Notes under the pieces: generated by a model
What the model saw: the letters and a program-made list of their open reading frames with translations, nothing else
What the model was told of the DNA's origin: nothing
Database searches by the model: none
Position numbers and translations under genes: made by a program
NCBI GenBank assembly: GCA_003202005.1
Contig: QJJF01000005.1
Span: forward strand, 62,001-126,000
Reading direction: 5' to 3'
Length of the DNA: 64,000 nucleotides
From: Williamsia faeni
GTDB lineage: Bacteria > Actinomycetota > Actinomycetes > Mycobacteriales > Mycobacteriaceae
Part shown: one piece after another, positions 42,665-50,853 of the stretch
Layout: each line of letters opens with the position of its first letter
Position numbering within the stretch: the first letter of the stretch is position 1

Positions 42665-43273
42665 CTAGCAGCTGCTGGGTTCGCCGATTTTGACAACGGA
42701 GAGCACGGCCTCGAGTTCACCGACGGGCGTTCCCGCCGCTGGTGTCTGGCTGACGACGATCCAGTTGCGGTCGATGGCTTGCATTCGGCCTTGGCCGGTG
42801 GCGTCGTCACTGCGTGAGAAGAACACGCCATTCTCCTGGATGAGGTCTTGGGCATCCTGGAGGTTCATGCACACCACGGCAGGCATGATGCCGCCTGCCG
42901 GTGGCCTGGAGGTGGTCGGTGCGGCGGGTGTAATCGGGGGAACGATCGGAGCAACCGCTGGAGTGGATGTGGGGGCCGGGGCAACCGTCGTGGTCGGCTG
43001 GACGGTCACCGTGCTCGGAGCAACCGTCACGGTCGACACGGACGAGCTCGCCGCCGTTGACGTTTTGTCCTCGTCTTCACCGCTACCAGCGATAGCCGCG
43101 ATGATCAGGAGCAACACGACCGCTCCGATTCCACCGAAGATCCATGGCTTCTTCGACTTCTTCTGGGGCTGCTGCTGGGTCCAGTCGGGCTGACCGTCAT
43201 CCGGGTTGGACCAGGATGGTTGGCCAGAGTTGGGGCCGTTGTACGGGGGAGGCGGGGGAGGAGGCGTCGTCAT
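42665..43273 (-). CDS. Membrane-anchored PASTA-like protein (202 aa)
   Basis: The start at ATG 43273 begins MTTPPPPPPPYNG. A cytoplasmic Pro/Gln-rich leader of about 45 residues precedes one transmembrane helix (PWIFGGIGAVVLLLIIAAIAG). A Thr/Val/Pro-rich linker follows and the C-terminal 65 residues form a PASTA-like domain (CMNLQDAQDLIQENG, then DRNWIVVSQTPAAGTPV). PASTA domains bind peptidoglycan or muropeptides. The architecture occurs frequently in actinobacterial cell envelopes. It lies directly upstream of the lipoprotein gene, whose start abuts its stop. Confidence 0.85.
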   Translation of the reverse strand: MTTPPPPPPPYNGPNSGQPSWSNPDDGQPDWTQQQPQKKSKKPWIFGGIGAVVLLLIIAAIAGSGEDEDKTSTAASSSVSTVTVAPSTVTVQPTTTVAPAPTSTPAVAPIVPPITPAAPTTSRPPAGGIMPAVVCMNLQDAQDLIQENGVFFSRSDDATGQGRMQAIDRNWIVVSQTPAAGTPVGELEAVLSVVKIGEPSSC

Positions 43274-43739
43274 GATGTTGGTGCTTTCGGTTGTTTGATC
43301 AAGCAGTGAGGAGCCGGCCACGTCGGGTCTAGACGTGGCTCAGCTGTATTGGGGGCTGACGCGTGGTTTCACGAGCAGGAGTGCGACTTCGGCGGCCGGC
43401 TAGTCGTGTCTGAGATCGGAGGCGCGGCGGTACATCACGAACCTTTCGGGAAACAAGCGAGGTGCTCTGGCTACCGGTCGCAATTCACCGAACGTTCAGG
43501 AGCTTCAGCTAGTTATAGCAACAAGCTACGACAGCGTTACAGATGACTAGAGCGCCGGAACGGAAATACCTGTGCGGGCGCCCTGGCGCCGATGGGCATC
43601 CCGAGGCCGTATCGACCAGGTGTTCGAAAATTACATCGATGTAGGTAACCTAAAGTCCCACATCTGATTTCGTTGCTCGGGATAACGAAGGCAGCCATTT
43701 CTGCGATGTCAGACCGCACGGCTAAGTTCACGTGTCATT
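43274..43739. other. Intergenic region ahead of mini-LuxR copy A
   Basis: About 470 bp between divergent genes. It must hold the promoter of the PASTA-like gene on the left. At 43619-43638 lies the element GTGTTCGAAAATTACATCG, which recurs almost exactly at 48537-48554 ahead of copy B. No gene seen. Confidence 0.5.
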
Positions 43740-43783
43740 GGCAGTCAACTCCCCGGCTGTTGACCAAGAAGATCGGATCCGCG
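43740..43783 (+). promoter_or_regulatory. Conserved leader with inverted repeat, copy A
   Basis: GTCAAC at 43744-43749 and GTTGAC at 43759-43764 form a perfect inverted repeat with a 9-base gap, followed by AAGAAGATCGGATCC and the ATG. The same block precedes three other mini-LuxR genes, so it is probably their operator and translation-initiation region. Confidence 0.65.
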
Positions 43784-44047
43784 ATGAACACGATGGCTGA
43801 GGCAGCTGCTGATAGGGCGATCAAGTCGACGTTGACCGAGCGTGAGATCGAGGTCCTGCGAACCTGGCTGATTTGCGACACCAAGTTGGCGGCCGCGCGG
43901 ACCTTGTTCATCAGCTCGGCGACCGTGAATACCCACATCACTCGCATCCGCGACAAGTACGAGGCCGCCGGCCGAGCAGCGAACACGAAGGCCGCGTTGC
44001 TGGCGCGGGCTCTGCAGGACGGTCTGATCACGGTCGAGGAACTCTGA
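43784..44047 (+). CDS. Stand-alone LuxR-type HTH protein, copy A (87 aa)
   Basis: Nearly the whole length is a GerE/LuxR helix-turn-helix: LTEREIEVLRTW (helix 1-2), AAARTLFISSATVNTHITRI (turn and recognition helix), RDKYEAAGRAANTKAALLARAL. There is no receiver or ligand-binding domain. The start is the ATG at 43784; a longer frame exists, but the region before it is a leader conserved at DNA level among four genes with a one-base length change, so it is not coding. The closest relative of the domain in this window is the C-terminal half of the response regulator at 50854. The next gene begins 2 bp after the stop, so they form an operon. The protein should bind DNA as a dimer. Confidence 0.88.
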   Translation: MNTMAEAAADRAIKSTLTEREIEVLRTWLICDTKLAAARTLFISSATVNTHITRIRDKYEAAGRAANTKAALLARALQDGLITVEEL

Positions 44048-44049
44048 CC

Positions 44050-44922
44050 ATGAGCGACCTCTTCGAGTACTACGCCCCCGGTGCACCCCGTCCTCGTCGT
44101 CGGCCTGTACTCACGTTGGTGTCGAGTCGGACGGTCACCATGAACGCGGCGGCCATTTGCGTGGCAATCGCACTAGTTGCGGCAGTCGTGGTGCATCTCG
44201 GTTTCCTGCTCGCCGGCGTATTCGCCGCGATCATCGTCCTGGTGTCTGGACCATGGCTCCGTGACGGCCTGGAAAGCGAGAGATCAAAGGACAAGGCGGC
44301 GCTGGTCGCGGCCGGCTACCTCGTCACCAATAGGGAAGTGGTGCAATGCCATAAGCGGGATCGCAAGTACGTCGAGAAGGCGCGGGAAGCGGTGGCGACG
44401 ATCTCGTCGTCGGACGCCGCTCGCGGAGGGTGGTTGGGCGACAACGACTTTTCGGCTGATCTGTTCTGGATCGCCTCCTCGGCAGTACAAGCGAGCGCGA
44501 TGGAGGAACTCGTCGACAAGCTGAAACCGTCAAAGCGACCGTCGGACAAAGCGGCTGCCGCCGACGGAAGACAGTGGTTGGACGAGCAGCGTACCAAGCT
44601 CGACGATCGAATCAGGCTCCTTGAGGACGCCGCCAAGCACGCACGATCGGTCGATATCCGCCTTATCCGGCAACAGGAAACCGCACACCGGCTCGCCCTG
44701 CGTGATGCAGAAGCCGTGAGATTGGCCGCGATCCGTGCCCGACTGAACGGAACACAGCAGCGACCCCCACTCGCCGATCCCGGCCCTGATTCTGTCGAAG
44801 CGATTCGCGCCCATGCCGAAGCGTTCTACGACATCGATGACATCAACCGGCGAGTCGCCGGCGAACCTGCGGATACCGGTGGCGGTGTCGGCGGGTGGCT
44901 GCGCCGCCTCGTCGGTCGTTGA
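44050..44922 (+). CDS. Two-TM protein with charged helical tail (290 aa)
   Basis: The ATG at 44050 comes 2 bp after the mini-LuxR copy A stop, so it is translationally coupled to it. After a short N-terminus two adjacent membrane helices form a hairpin at about 35-70 (AAAICVAIALVAAVVVHLGFLLAGVFAAIIVLVSG, given here as one hydrophobic block). The remaining 200 residues are cytoplasmic, charged and helical, rich in Glu/Arg/Lys/Ala, with coiled-coil character around 160-230 (WLDEQRTKLDDRIRLLEDA). No enzymatic motif is visible. It might be the target or partner of the HTH protein, for example by holding it at the membrane. Confidence 0.85.
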   Translation: MSDLFEYYAPGAPRPRRRPVLTLVSSRTVTMNAAAICVAIALVAAVVVHLGFLLAGVFAAIIVLVSGPWLRDGLESERSKDKAALVAAGYLVTNREVVQCHKRDRKYVEKAREAVATISSSDAARGGWLGDNDFSADLFWIASSAVQASAMEELVDKLKPSKRPSDKAAAADGRQWLDEQRTKLDDRIRLLEDAAKHARSVDIRLIRQQETAHRLALRDAEAVRLAAIRARLNGTQQRPPLADPGPDSVEAIRAHAEAFYDIDDINRRVAGEPADTGGGVGGWLRRLVGR

Positions 44923-44951
44923 CGACTGATGCCCGCCTACGCGTTCGGCTC

Positions 44952-45455
44952 CTACAGGTCGAACGTGCTCCAGGAAATGAGCGTCTTGCCGGGCTCGCAG
45001 TCCGGGATCACAAAGAGGTACCGGTATTTGGCTCCGTCGTCGACCTCGTCTTTGGCGATGAACCCAGTGAGCCCATTCGGGCGGACATCATCGACACAGT
45101 CGAATGGGATTTTGTCGCACGTGGATGTGGGGCCATAGCTGGATGGCGTCAGATGCTCGGTCGCGTATTCCTCTACGTACGTGCGCCATTGTGGGGTTGG
45201 AAGCAGGAACGACACCCGCGAGCATCCACCTTGGATGCGGATGCGGTCGTAGTTGGCGGTCACCTGAGTCGCGTCCGCCGGTATGTCGACCTGTGACTCG
45301 TCGGCGGCCTCGTTGGCGATCTGTTCAAGGCTGCGGTGGTGCCAGATGAAGAAGGATGCCACGGCAATACTGATCACCAGGAGCAGTACAGCCGGAATGA
45401 GAATCCGTCTTTTTTGATACAACGAACCGCCATCAGGTGAGGTAGTGGATCCCAT
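44952..45455 (-). CDS. Membrane-anchored hypothetical protein of a type VII substrate operon (167 aa)
   Basis: One transmembrane helix near residues 18-38 (ILIPAVLLLVISIAVASFF) is followed by an extracytoplasmic domain with four Cys (GGCSRV, STCDKIPFDCVDD, IPDCEPG) that may form two disulfides. The C-terminus reads YRYLFVIPDCEPG. Its gene lies 62 bp after the WXG-like gene on the same strand, so the three genes 47022 to 44952 are probably one operon. Similar small anchored proteins accompany secreted ESX-type effectors in actinobacteria; whether it gives immunity or acts in secretion is unknown. Confidence 0.8.
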   Translation of the reverse strand: MGSTTSPDGGSLYQKRRILIPAVLLLVISIAVASFFIWHHRSLEQIANEAADESQVDIPADATQVTANYDRIRIQGGCSRVSFLLPTPQWRTYVEEYATEHLTPSSYGPTSTCDKIPFDCVDDVRPNGLTGFIAKDEVDDGAKYRYLFVIPDCEPGKTLISWSTFDL

Positions 45456-45517
45456 GGCTCAGTTCACCTCTGCCGCTGAAAAGGCATGAATTATTGTGTG
45501 CTTGTTGAGTGTTGGAC

Positions 45518-46726
45518 TCAGGGCCATGTCGTCGCCTGCGGTCCGGAGGTGCCGACGGTGTCGAAAGTCTGCGCCCAGCCCGCCAGATTGAGATTGTTGA
45601 GGTCGGAATACTGAGAACTGGGGCTCTTTCCAGTGGAATCCCAGTTGTAGAAGTCATAGATGCTGGTCTGGTAGGTCAAGTGGTATCCCTCGTTCGAGGT
45701 GGGTGTCGCGACTCCACTGGCCTGGTACGAGTAGGTTCCGAGCGAGGCGTTCCAGTCAGGGTTGCTCGCTAGGCTGGGGCGATACTGGCCGTCATATCCA
45801 CCCTGAAACGCGACTGGTCCGGTATAGCCCTCGGGGAGATCGCGCTTCACTGCATCGAATTGAATCCGAGCTTGTTCGGCCGATTCCTTCCTGAATGCGG
45901 GCATGTCTTTCAGCATCTGGTTGACATTGACCCGGTAGTCAGTGCCCGAGTTGTCGAAGTAATGGTTCAGTAGCGCTGACGATTGCGAAGTCGCGGGAGA
46001 GGATGCCCACGAACCTGATTCGGCTATTGTTCGGAGCTGTTGCAGGCTGACCTTGTCAAGCAGTCCTGGGTCCCAGGAGTCATAGGAGCCTGGCCCAGAC
46101 CCGTCCTCGTTCGCGGCTTCCTTGGCACCGGCGGGTTTTGGTGGCGGCGGAGGAATCCTCGGTGAGAAAGGTCGCTCGGCGGCTGTGACTCCCATCAGGG
46201 CATTCGTCACCTGCCAATCATAAAATTGACCGGCGCTGTCGGCAGATTGGAGCTGCGTCGTGAGCTTTCGCTGAAGATCCCGTCGCTCGATCTCTGCCTG
46301 CGCCATCCATGCATTGAAAACACCTTCATTGCAATTGCTTAATAATTGGAGTTGGGAAGCGTAGTGGGCGGTGATCTTCACTGTTCCGTCGTCTGCGATG
46401 GAGAACTTCGTATGGTTGCCGGGGTCGTCGACGAGCCCCAGAACGCTGTCTCTCAACAACTTCATCTGCGCGGCTGCGGTCTCGATGATGGCGGCCGCGG
46501 TCTGCAACCGTTGAGCTTTCTGCTGCATGGTCGCGGACTTGTCTTCGGCCTCGAGGCCGGCTTTGTCGCGCGCCTCGCCTTGCCAGTCTGTCGAAATACC
46601 CTGAAGCCGGTTGATCAACGTCACCGCACTGGTGTCCAGTGTGGTTGCGCTGGCTCGCAGATCCGTGGCCGTTGAGCCCATGTCACCGAGCTGCCAGTTG
46701 CGTATCTGTGAGATCTGTACGGTCAT
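45518..46726 (-). CDS. Type VII secretion substrate with WXG100-like N-terminus (402 aa)
   Basis: The start ATG at 46726 overlaps the stop of the EspC-like gene by 4 bp. The first 100 residues are helical with a WxG-like turn (GISTDWQGEARDKA), the usual helix-turn-helix of ESX substrates, and a helical hairpin reaches about residue 175. A Pro-rich hinge (SPRIPPPPPKPAG) precedes a C-terminal region of about 200 residues that is rich in Tyr, Asn, Gly and Ser (YHLTYQTSIYDFYNWD, SDLNNLNLAGWAQTF). That end resembles C-terminal regions of other long mycobacterial secreted proteins but I cannot name a catalytic activity. Coupling with the preceding gene suggests a heterodimer is exported together. 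Confidence 0.82.
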   Translation of the reverse strand: MTVQISQIRNWQLGDMGSTATDLRASATTLDTSAVTLINRLQGISTDWQGEARDKAGLEAEDKSATMQQKAQRLQTAAAIIETAAAQMKLLRDSVLGLVDDPGNHTKFSIADDGTVKITAHYASQLQLLSNCNEGVFNAWMAQAEIERRDLQRKLTTQLQSADSAGQFYDWQVTNALMGVTAAERPFSPRIPPPPPKPAGAKEAANEDGSGPGSYDSWDPGLLDKVSLQQLRTIAESGSWASSPATSQSSALLNHYFDNSGTDYRVNVNQMLKDMPAFRKESAEQARIQFDAVKRDLPEGYTGPVAFQGGYDGQYRPSLASNPDWNASLGTYSYQASGVATPTSNEGYHLTYQTSIYDFYNWDSTGKSPSSQYSDLNNLNLAGWAQTFDTVGTSGPQATTWP

Positions 46727-47022
46727 GCTCGGCGTGACGAGGGCAGGTTGGTGAACAACTGCTCGTTGTCCGATTCTTGCCGCGCAACGGTATCTGCGGT
46801 CGATTTCAGCGAGGTCCCGAAGTCGTCGCAATCCTTTGCGATTGACTGGACCTCGAGGTGCTGGTCATGGGCGTGAGTAGCGAATCCTTTGACCAGATCG
46901 GTGCCTTCACATGCGGCGGACGCTTGCAAAAACATCGTATCGAGGCGTACCTCCGCTACGGCGTCAGCAATCTTCCAAACATCTTTCGAGTACTCGTGCA
47001 CTACTGCGGGATCTATCCGCAT
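46723..47022 (-). CDS. EspC-like/ESX secretion-associated small protein (99 aa)
   Basis: The protein starts MRIDPAVVHEYSKDVW and is all-helical. Its pattern fits the EspC/DUF2580 family (PF10824): LxVDPxxL at the start, a middle region with polar residues (THAHDQHLEVQSIAKDCDDF) and a C-terminal helix with TADTVARQESDNEQLF. Such proteins pair with larger WXG-like substrates and are secreted through ESX systems. The WXG-like gene follows with an ATGA overlap. No ESX machinery gene (eccC, eccD) is seen in the window, so secretion must use apparatus encoded elsewhere. Confidence 0.82.
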   Translation of the reverse strand: MRIDPAVVHEYSKDVWKIADAVAEVRLDTMFLQASAACEGTDLVKGFATHAHDQHLEVQSIAKDCDDFGTSLKSTADTVARQESDNEQLFTNLPSSRRA

Positions 47023-47289
47023 GACTCCCCCTCGCTGCCCCCCGGCACTACCGAACTCGTCAAATCATAGCCAAGGTGAAACCGTCTGGACCGCGGGCGT
47101 GCCGATGCAGGTACGGCCATCGGGCATCGATCGAATGATTACACCTGATGCGTGACCTACGCTGCTAGCGCAGGGAGCACGACCATTGTTCCATCGTGTT
47201 GCGGACGATTTCGATGGCTACGTCCTATTGGCGATTGGTGGTGCCGATGCCATTTCCACTCCCGCAGTCGGTACGCCGTGCGCATCGCA

Positions 47290-48450
47290 CTATCTGACCT
47301 CATTCAAACGGCTCGAGAGAACCACCAGCCGCAATGCAGCGCGGAGACGCTTCGTTCTCTTCGACCACGACTGCTCCTCATGCTCGCAGGCTCGGGCTTC
47401 CTCTTCATCCTCGCGTTCGCGCGCGTCGAAAACCGATCGGCGCCAGGTTGATGCCTGTTTCTGACTGACTTGGAGGTAATGAAGAATTGCGTCGCGGTCG
47501 AACTCGCAAGCGGTCGCGATCTCACGAGGTGACAAAGGGCCCTCGTCATCGTCGTCGAGTTCCATCAGACATAACAGCCCCACCGGCAGAGCTTCGTCGG
47601 ATTCCTGTGCTTCGGTGGCGACTTCAGCGATGGCCGAGGCGACCTCGCCGGCCCCGTCGGTCAGGAAGTCGAACCACTTGATGAGCGTCGAGCGGAGCAC
47701 TGCATCGGTGAAGACGGTCGCGTCCATCCGGATCGACGCGCGAACGCACCCATTGATGAGAAGGAACTTGATGTCGGGCCACTGGCGGGAGAACTCCATC
47801 AGGGCCTCGCTGGCGGCCGCCGGATCACGGACTTCGACAGCGAGACTCGTGAACATCTCGATAACCGAATCGCTCGGATCGACGCACAACCACGACATCA
47901 CGCCATTGCCGGTGAAAGTGACGTCGCCGTCATCGTCCTTGTTCGGGGCGGAGCCGGTTATGCGTTCGAGGGCGTCATCGACGAGATCACGCAGTTGCGA
48001 CTGGCCGGCAGCCTGAAACCCGATGTGCTGGATGGGTTCGGTAGCCCACTCCTGAACTGTGAGAAGGAAGGTCGGGTGGACCACCTGCCAGAGTTCTTGG
48101 ATCACACCGGTGGCCGCCAGAACCACATGCTCGACCTCATCGCGGCCGCGCTCGACAACGCACTCGTCCTCGCTGATCGAATCCCACTCCAGGTCCATCA
48201 GTAGCTGCAGTTCGTCGTCATCGAGGTCGCGATTCTGCCCGAGGAGCGTGGGGCTGAGGTGACACCGAACTTCATCGTCGGCGGTGATCGTGAAGAAGGC
48301 AGACGGACCGGTGCCGTTCAAGGCGGCGTTCGGCGCGGTCACTCGCACCGAGCCGGCGGCCTGCAGCTCGGTCAGCTGGGTTGTCAGCTCGTCACGGAAT
48401 GCTGCCCATCCATCGGCAACGGAAGCGTCGAAGTCGAAAAGGTTGGACAT
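47290..48450 (-). CDS. YbjN/type III chaperone-like (TY-Chap) protein (386 aa)
   Basis: The start at ATG 48450 (MSNLFDFDASVADGW) follows GAGGTGCCC. The protein appears built from two or three alpha/beta modules of the YbjN/CesT-type chaperone fold: VADGWAAFRDEL to ECVVERGRDEVEH, then SQLRDLVDDALERITG to SDSVIEMFTSLAVEV and FLLINGCVRASIRMDA. It has a Glu/Arg-rich C-terminal helix (DAREREDEEEARACEHEEQ). Proteins of this group are predicted to hold peptides or partner proteins in conflict and secretion systems. It is close to the type VII substrate operon (267 bp upstream of it) but probably separate. A truncated copy exists at 21298-21670. The family assignment is by eye. Confidence 0.75.
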   Translation of the reverse strand: MSNLFDFDASVADGWAAFRDELTTQLTELQAAGSVRVTAPNAALNGTGPSAFFTITADDEVRCHLSPTLLGQNRDLDDDELQLLMDLEWDSISEDECVVERGRDEVEHVVLAATGVIQELWQVVHPTFLLTVQEWATEPIQHIGFQAAGQSQLRDLVDDALERITGSAPNKDDDGDVTFTGNGVMSWLCVDPSDSVIEMFTSLAVEVRDPAAASEALMEFSRQWPDIKFLLINGCVRASIRMDATVFTDAVLRSTLIKWFDFLTDGAGEVASAIAEVATEAQESDEALPVGLLCLMELDDDDEGPLSPREIATACEFDRDAILHYLQVSQKQASTWRRSVFDAREREDEEEARACEHEEQSWSKRTKRLRAALRLVVLSSRLNEVR

Positions 48451-48623
48451 CGGGCACCTCCCTCTCTGTCGTCTGTATGGCAAGGGTAGCGAGGGGGTCT
48501 GACAATTTGTGGTGACCAGCAGCCCAGCTCGATCATGTGTTCGAAACTACATCGGTGGCATTAAAATCACAGTCTCGCAACGGATTTCAATGTCGTACCG
48601 TGCCGCTACCGTCACGCTTCACT

Positions 48624-48667
48624 GGCAGTCAACTTCCCGGCTGTCGACCAAGAAGATCGGATCCGTG
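48624..48667 (+). promoter_or_regulatory. Conserved leader with inverted repeat, copy B
   Basis: GTCAAC at 48628-48633 and GTCGAC at 48643-48648 form an inverted repeat with one mismatch and a 9-base gap, followed by CAAGAAGATCGGATCC as in copy A. Homology with the copy A upstream region continues patchily to the GTGTTCGAAAC element at 48537-48554. Confidence 0.65.
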
Positions 48668-48931
48668 ATGCACACGATGGATGAGGCAGCTGCCGACAGG
48701 GCCACGCGGCCGACGCTGACCGACCGGGAGATTGAGGTCCTGCGGACCTGGCTGATCTGCGATACCAAGCAGGCGGCAGCGAGGACCTTGTTCATCACCG
48801 CGGCGACGGTGAACACCCACATCACTCGCATCCGAGACAAGTACGAGGCCGCCGGCCGAGCCGCGAACACCAAGGCAGCCTTGCTCGCGCGTGCTCTGCA
48901 GGACGGTCTGATCGCGGTCGAGGAACTCTGA
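48668..48931 (+). CDS. Stand-alone LuxR-type HTH protein, copy B (87 aa)
   Basis: Nearly identical to copy A (43784-44047): the N-terminus reads MHTMDEAAADRAT instead of MNTMAEAAADRAI and the C-terminus ALQDGLIAVEEL; the recognition helix (ATVNTHITRI) is unchanged. The start at ATG 48668 is chosen to match the other copies; a GTG three bases earlier would add one residue. Unlike copy A it is not followed by a same-strand gene: the next gene (49032-49517) is on the opposite strand, convergent. The near-identity of the protein and leader indicates a recent duplication between this locus and the one at 43.7 kb. Confidence 0.87.
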   Translation: MHTMDEAAADRATRPTLTDREIEVLRTWLICDTKQAAARTLFITAATVNTHITRIRDKYEAAGRAANTKAALLARALQDGLIAVEEL

Positions 48932-49031
48932 CCGGCGGCCAAGACGGTTACCAGAACCTCGCGGTATTCGTTGGGCACTTCCCTTGATATGAAATGGTTT
49001 TCACACCTTCGGGATCGAATGATCGCTCGGG

Positions 49032-49517
49032 CTAGTACCACTCATCCCAGTCGGGGGGATCCGGCGGATCCCGATCGATGCCCTCGGCCTTCAGCGTCGC
49101 CCAACTGACAGTCCTCGTCTCGATGCCGGGCCATCGCATCACGAGGACCTTGCGAATCATCCCTGCAACCGCTGCCTGGAGTGCCTCCTGAGCGTCGTTG
49201 ATCTCGCGACCGCTCGTCTGCGACAGTTCAATTACCCAGTCGGGAGCCTCGAGAAATCCTGAAAACGGATTCGGCGTCGGGGACAGCGCATTGAGCGCAT
49301 CCTCGATGAACCGATCAAGCATTTCGTCTCGAAAGCTATCTTTCGACCTGTCGGGGTCGACTCGGAACAACTTCAGCGGGCGGTCGACCGGTGCGAAAGT
49401 CAAAAGCGGACCGAGGGAGTCGGCCAGTTGGGCCCAATAGACCTCTTCACCTCCTGGCGGTTGACGTTTCTGAATATATGCGTTGACGAGGTCGTCCAGT
49501 CCCGCGGTGTCTGCCAT
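49032..49517 (-). CDS. Hypothetical acidic protein (161 aa)
   Basis: The ATG at 49517 (MADTAGLDDLVNAY) follows GAGGAAC with proper spacing. The protein is soluble, acidic and predominantly helical, with a Pro/Asp/Trp-rich end (DRDPPDPPDWDEWY). A middle segment DRPLKLFRVDPDRSKDSFRD and a helix QEALQAAVAGMIRKVLVM are its main features. There is no export signal, membrane segment or known motif. It is convergent with mini-LuxR copy B and about 200 bp downstream, on the same strand, of the methyltransferase gene. I do not recognise a family. Confidence 0.75.
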   Translation of the reverse strand: MADTAGLDDLVNAYIQKRQPPGGEEVYWAQLADSLGPLLTFAPVDRPLKLFRVDPDRSKDSFRDEMLDRFIEDALNALSPTPNPFSGFLEAPDWVIELSQTSGREINDAQEALQAAVAGMIRKVLVMRWPGIETRTVSWATLKAEGIDRDPPDPPDWDEWY

Positions 49518-49724
49518 TGCAGTGTTCCTCCTACGCTCTGACTTCGAATGCAAGTCTCCTCGAACTCATCTGACCTGCGTCAATGGCATAAGTCTCTCAC
49601 TCGGGTGTGACAATTTCTGCGCCCTAGCGAAAGAATCTGAACCTTTGCCCCTATGCCTCGACGCCGACTGTCTGTTGTTTGAGAGTCGGCGGTTTCAGCC
49701 GGCTTCATTTGCCGCGCCGACCGA

Positions 49725-50570
49725 TCACGCCCTCGCACTGACCACCCAGCAGGCTGCCCTATATTGCACGTCCGGACCAACCTCGAACGGTGCGAATGCA
49801 TCTGACAACCGATCTATCACTTGACCATGGGTCGCTTTATCGACCATCCCCAACTGACCGCCTACCAGGCCGAACGTCGTGACATATCGCAGCATGTCGG
49901 CTCGGGGCAGGCTGAGTTCGATGTTGAGGGCTTCGATCGCGATGTCACGCCACCAACTTGCCTCGAGGATGGGAGTGACGAGATCGGGGTCCGCGAACGC
50001 AAACTGACCGGGTGTTTCCGGAGTACCGGGCTGGCGCGGCGGCAAATCAGGCAGCAGCGATGCCGCGGCGCGTTCGGCGATCACCATGATGTCGTTGCTG
50101 TCCGGGTTGCGCCACACGATCATTCGCAGGTGTGCGCCTTCTTCCGCAGCTTCGTGGATGTTGCGGAACGCCGCCACTGGGTCGCTGAAGAACATCACCC
50201 CGAAACGGGAGATGACGGTGTCGAACTGTGCCTCCGAGAAGTTGCGACTCTGAACATCGCCGCACACGAACTCCGCTTCGACTCGCTCGGAGTGGGCCCG
50301 CTCACGGGCGACGGCGATCATCGGTTCGGAGATGTCGACGCCGACGGCCCGGCCTTTGATTGCGCGAGCTACTGCCAAAGTAGTGCTCCCCGTACCGCAT
50401 CCGACATCGAGAACGCGTCGACTCGATACGTCGCCGACGAAACGAACCAAGAGCTCCTCGAACGGTCGATACAGTCCGTCGAGTAGATCCTGATTCTCGA
50501 TCCACGTCTGTGCGGACGGACCGTTCCATCGGGCAGCTTGTTCGGCAGCGATCTGCTCGTTCTCAGCCAC
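49725..50570 (-). CDS. SAM-dependent methyltransferase, UbiE/type 11 class (281 aa)
   Basis: Motif I (VLDVGCGTGSTTLAVA) and the following VGVDISEPMIAVAR acidic-loop define a Rossmann-type methyltransferase. VCGDVQS and FDTVISRFGVMFF are motifs II-III. A short N-terminal helix (ENEQIAAEQAARWNGPSAQTW) is typical for the group and leads me to prefer the GTG at 50570. The frame is open up to 50690, and ATG codons at 50618 or 50645 are alternatives. The substrate is likely a small molecule, since no DNA- or RNA-binding part is present. It stands alone on its strand, about 280 bp from the divergent response regulator gene. Confidence 0.85.
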   Translation of the reverse strand: MAENEQIAAEQAARWNGPSAQTWIENQDLLDGLYRPFEELLVRFVGDVSSRRVLDVGCGTGSTTLAVARAIKGRAVGVDISEPMIAVARERAHSERVEAEFVCGDVQSRNFSEAQFDTVISRFGVMFFSDPVAAFRNIHEAAEEGAHLRMIVWRNPDSNDIMVIAERAAASLLPDLPPRQPGTPETPGQFAFADPDLVTPILEASWWRDIAIEALNIELSLPRADMLRYVTTFGLVGGQLGMVDKATHGQVIDRLSDAFAPFEVGPDVQYRAACWVVSARA

Positions 50571-50853
50571 GGCACCGAGTCTACGTGGCAGGGTTCGTTG
50601 ACCGCCGAAGGATTCCATCCGGCCTAGCGCAAGCTGGTTTGTCATAGAACCTGTTGCGGGTGGATAAATCTGATGACCACACGTTCGCATTACATAGTCG
50701 ATGAACTATTCGTGAGACCGTTTTGTGGATGGTGTTGTGACAGCGCCGATTCAGAAGCAGAGGTAGTTGCCTTTGGTAACTTCTCCGTGTAGTCGTGGCG
50801 CGCGCAAAATGTGAGCGCGTAGGTCAGAATATGGAGATGCGTCTTCATGGCCG

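Noticed and set aside
43673-43783. N-terminal extension of mini-LuxR copy A
   Set aside because: The frame is open, but the segment is conserved among four copies with a one-base length difference, so it is leader, not protein.
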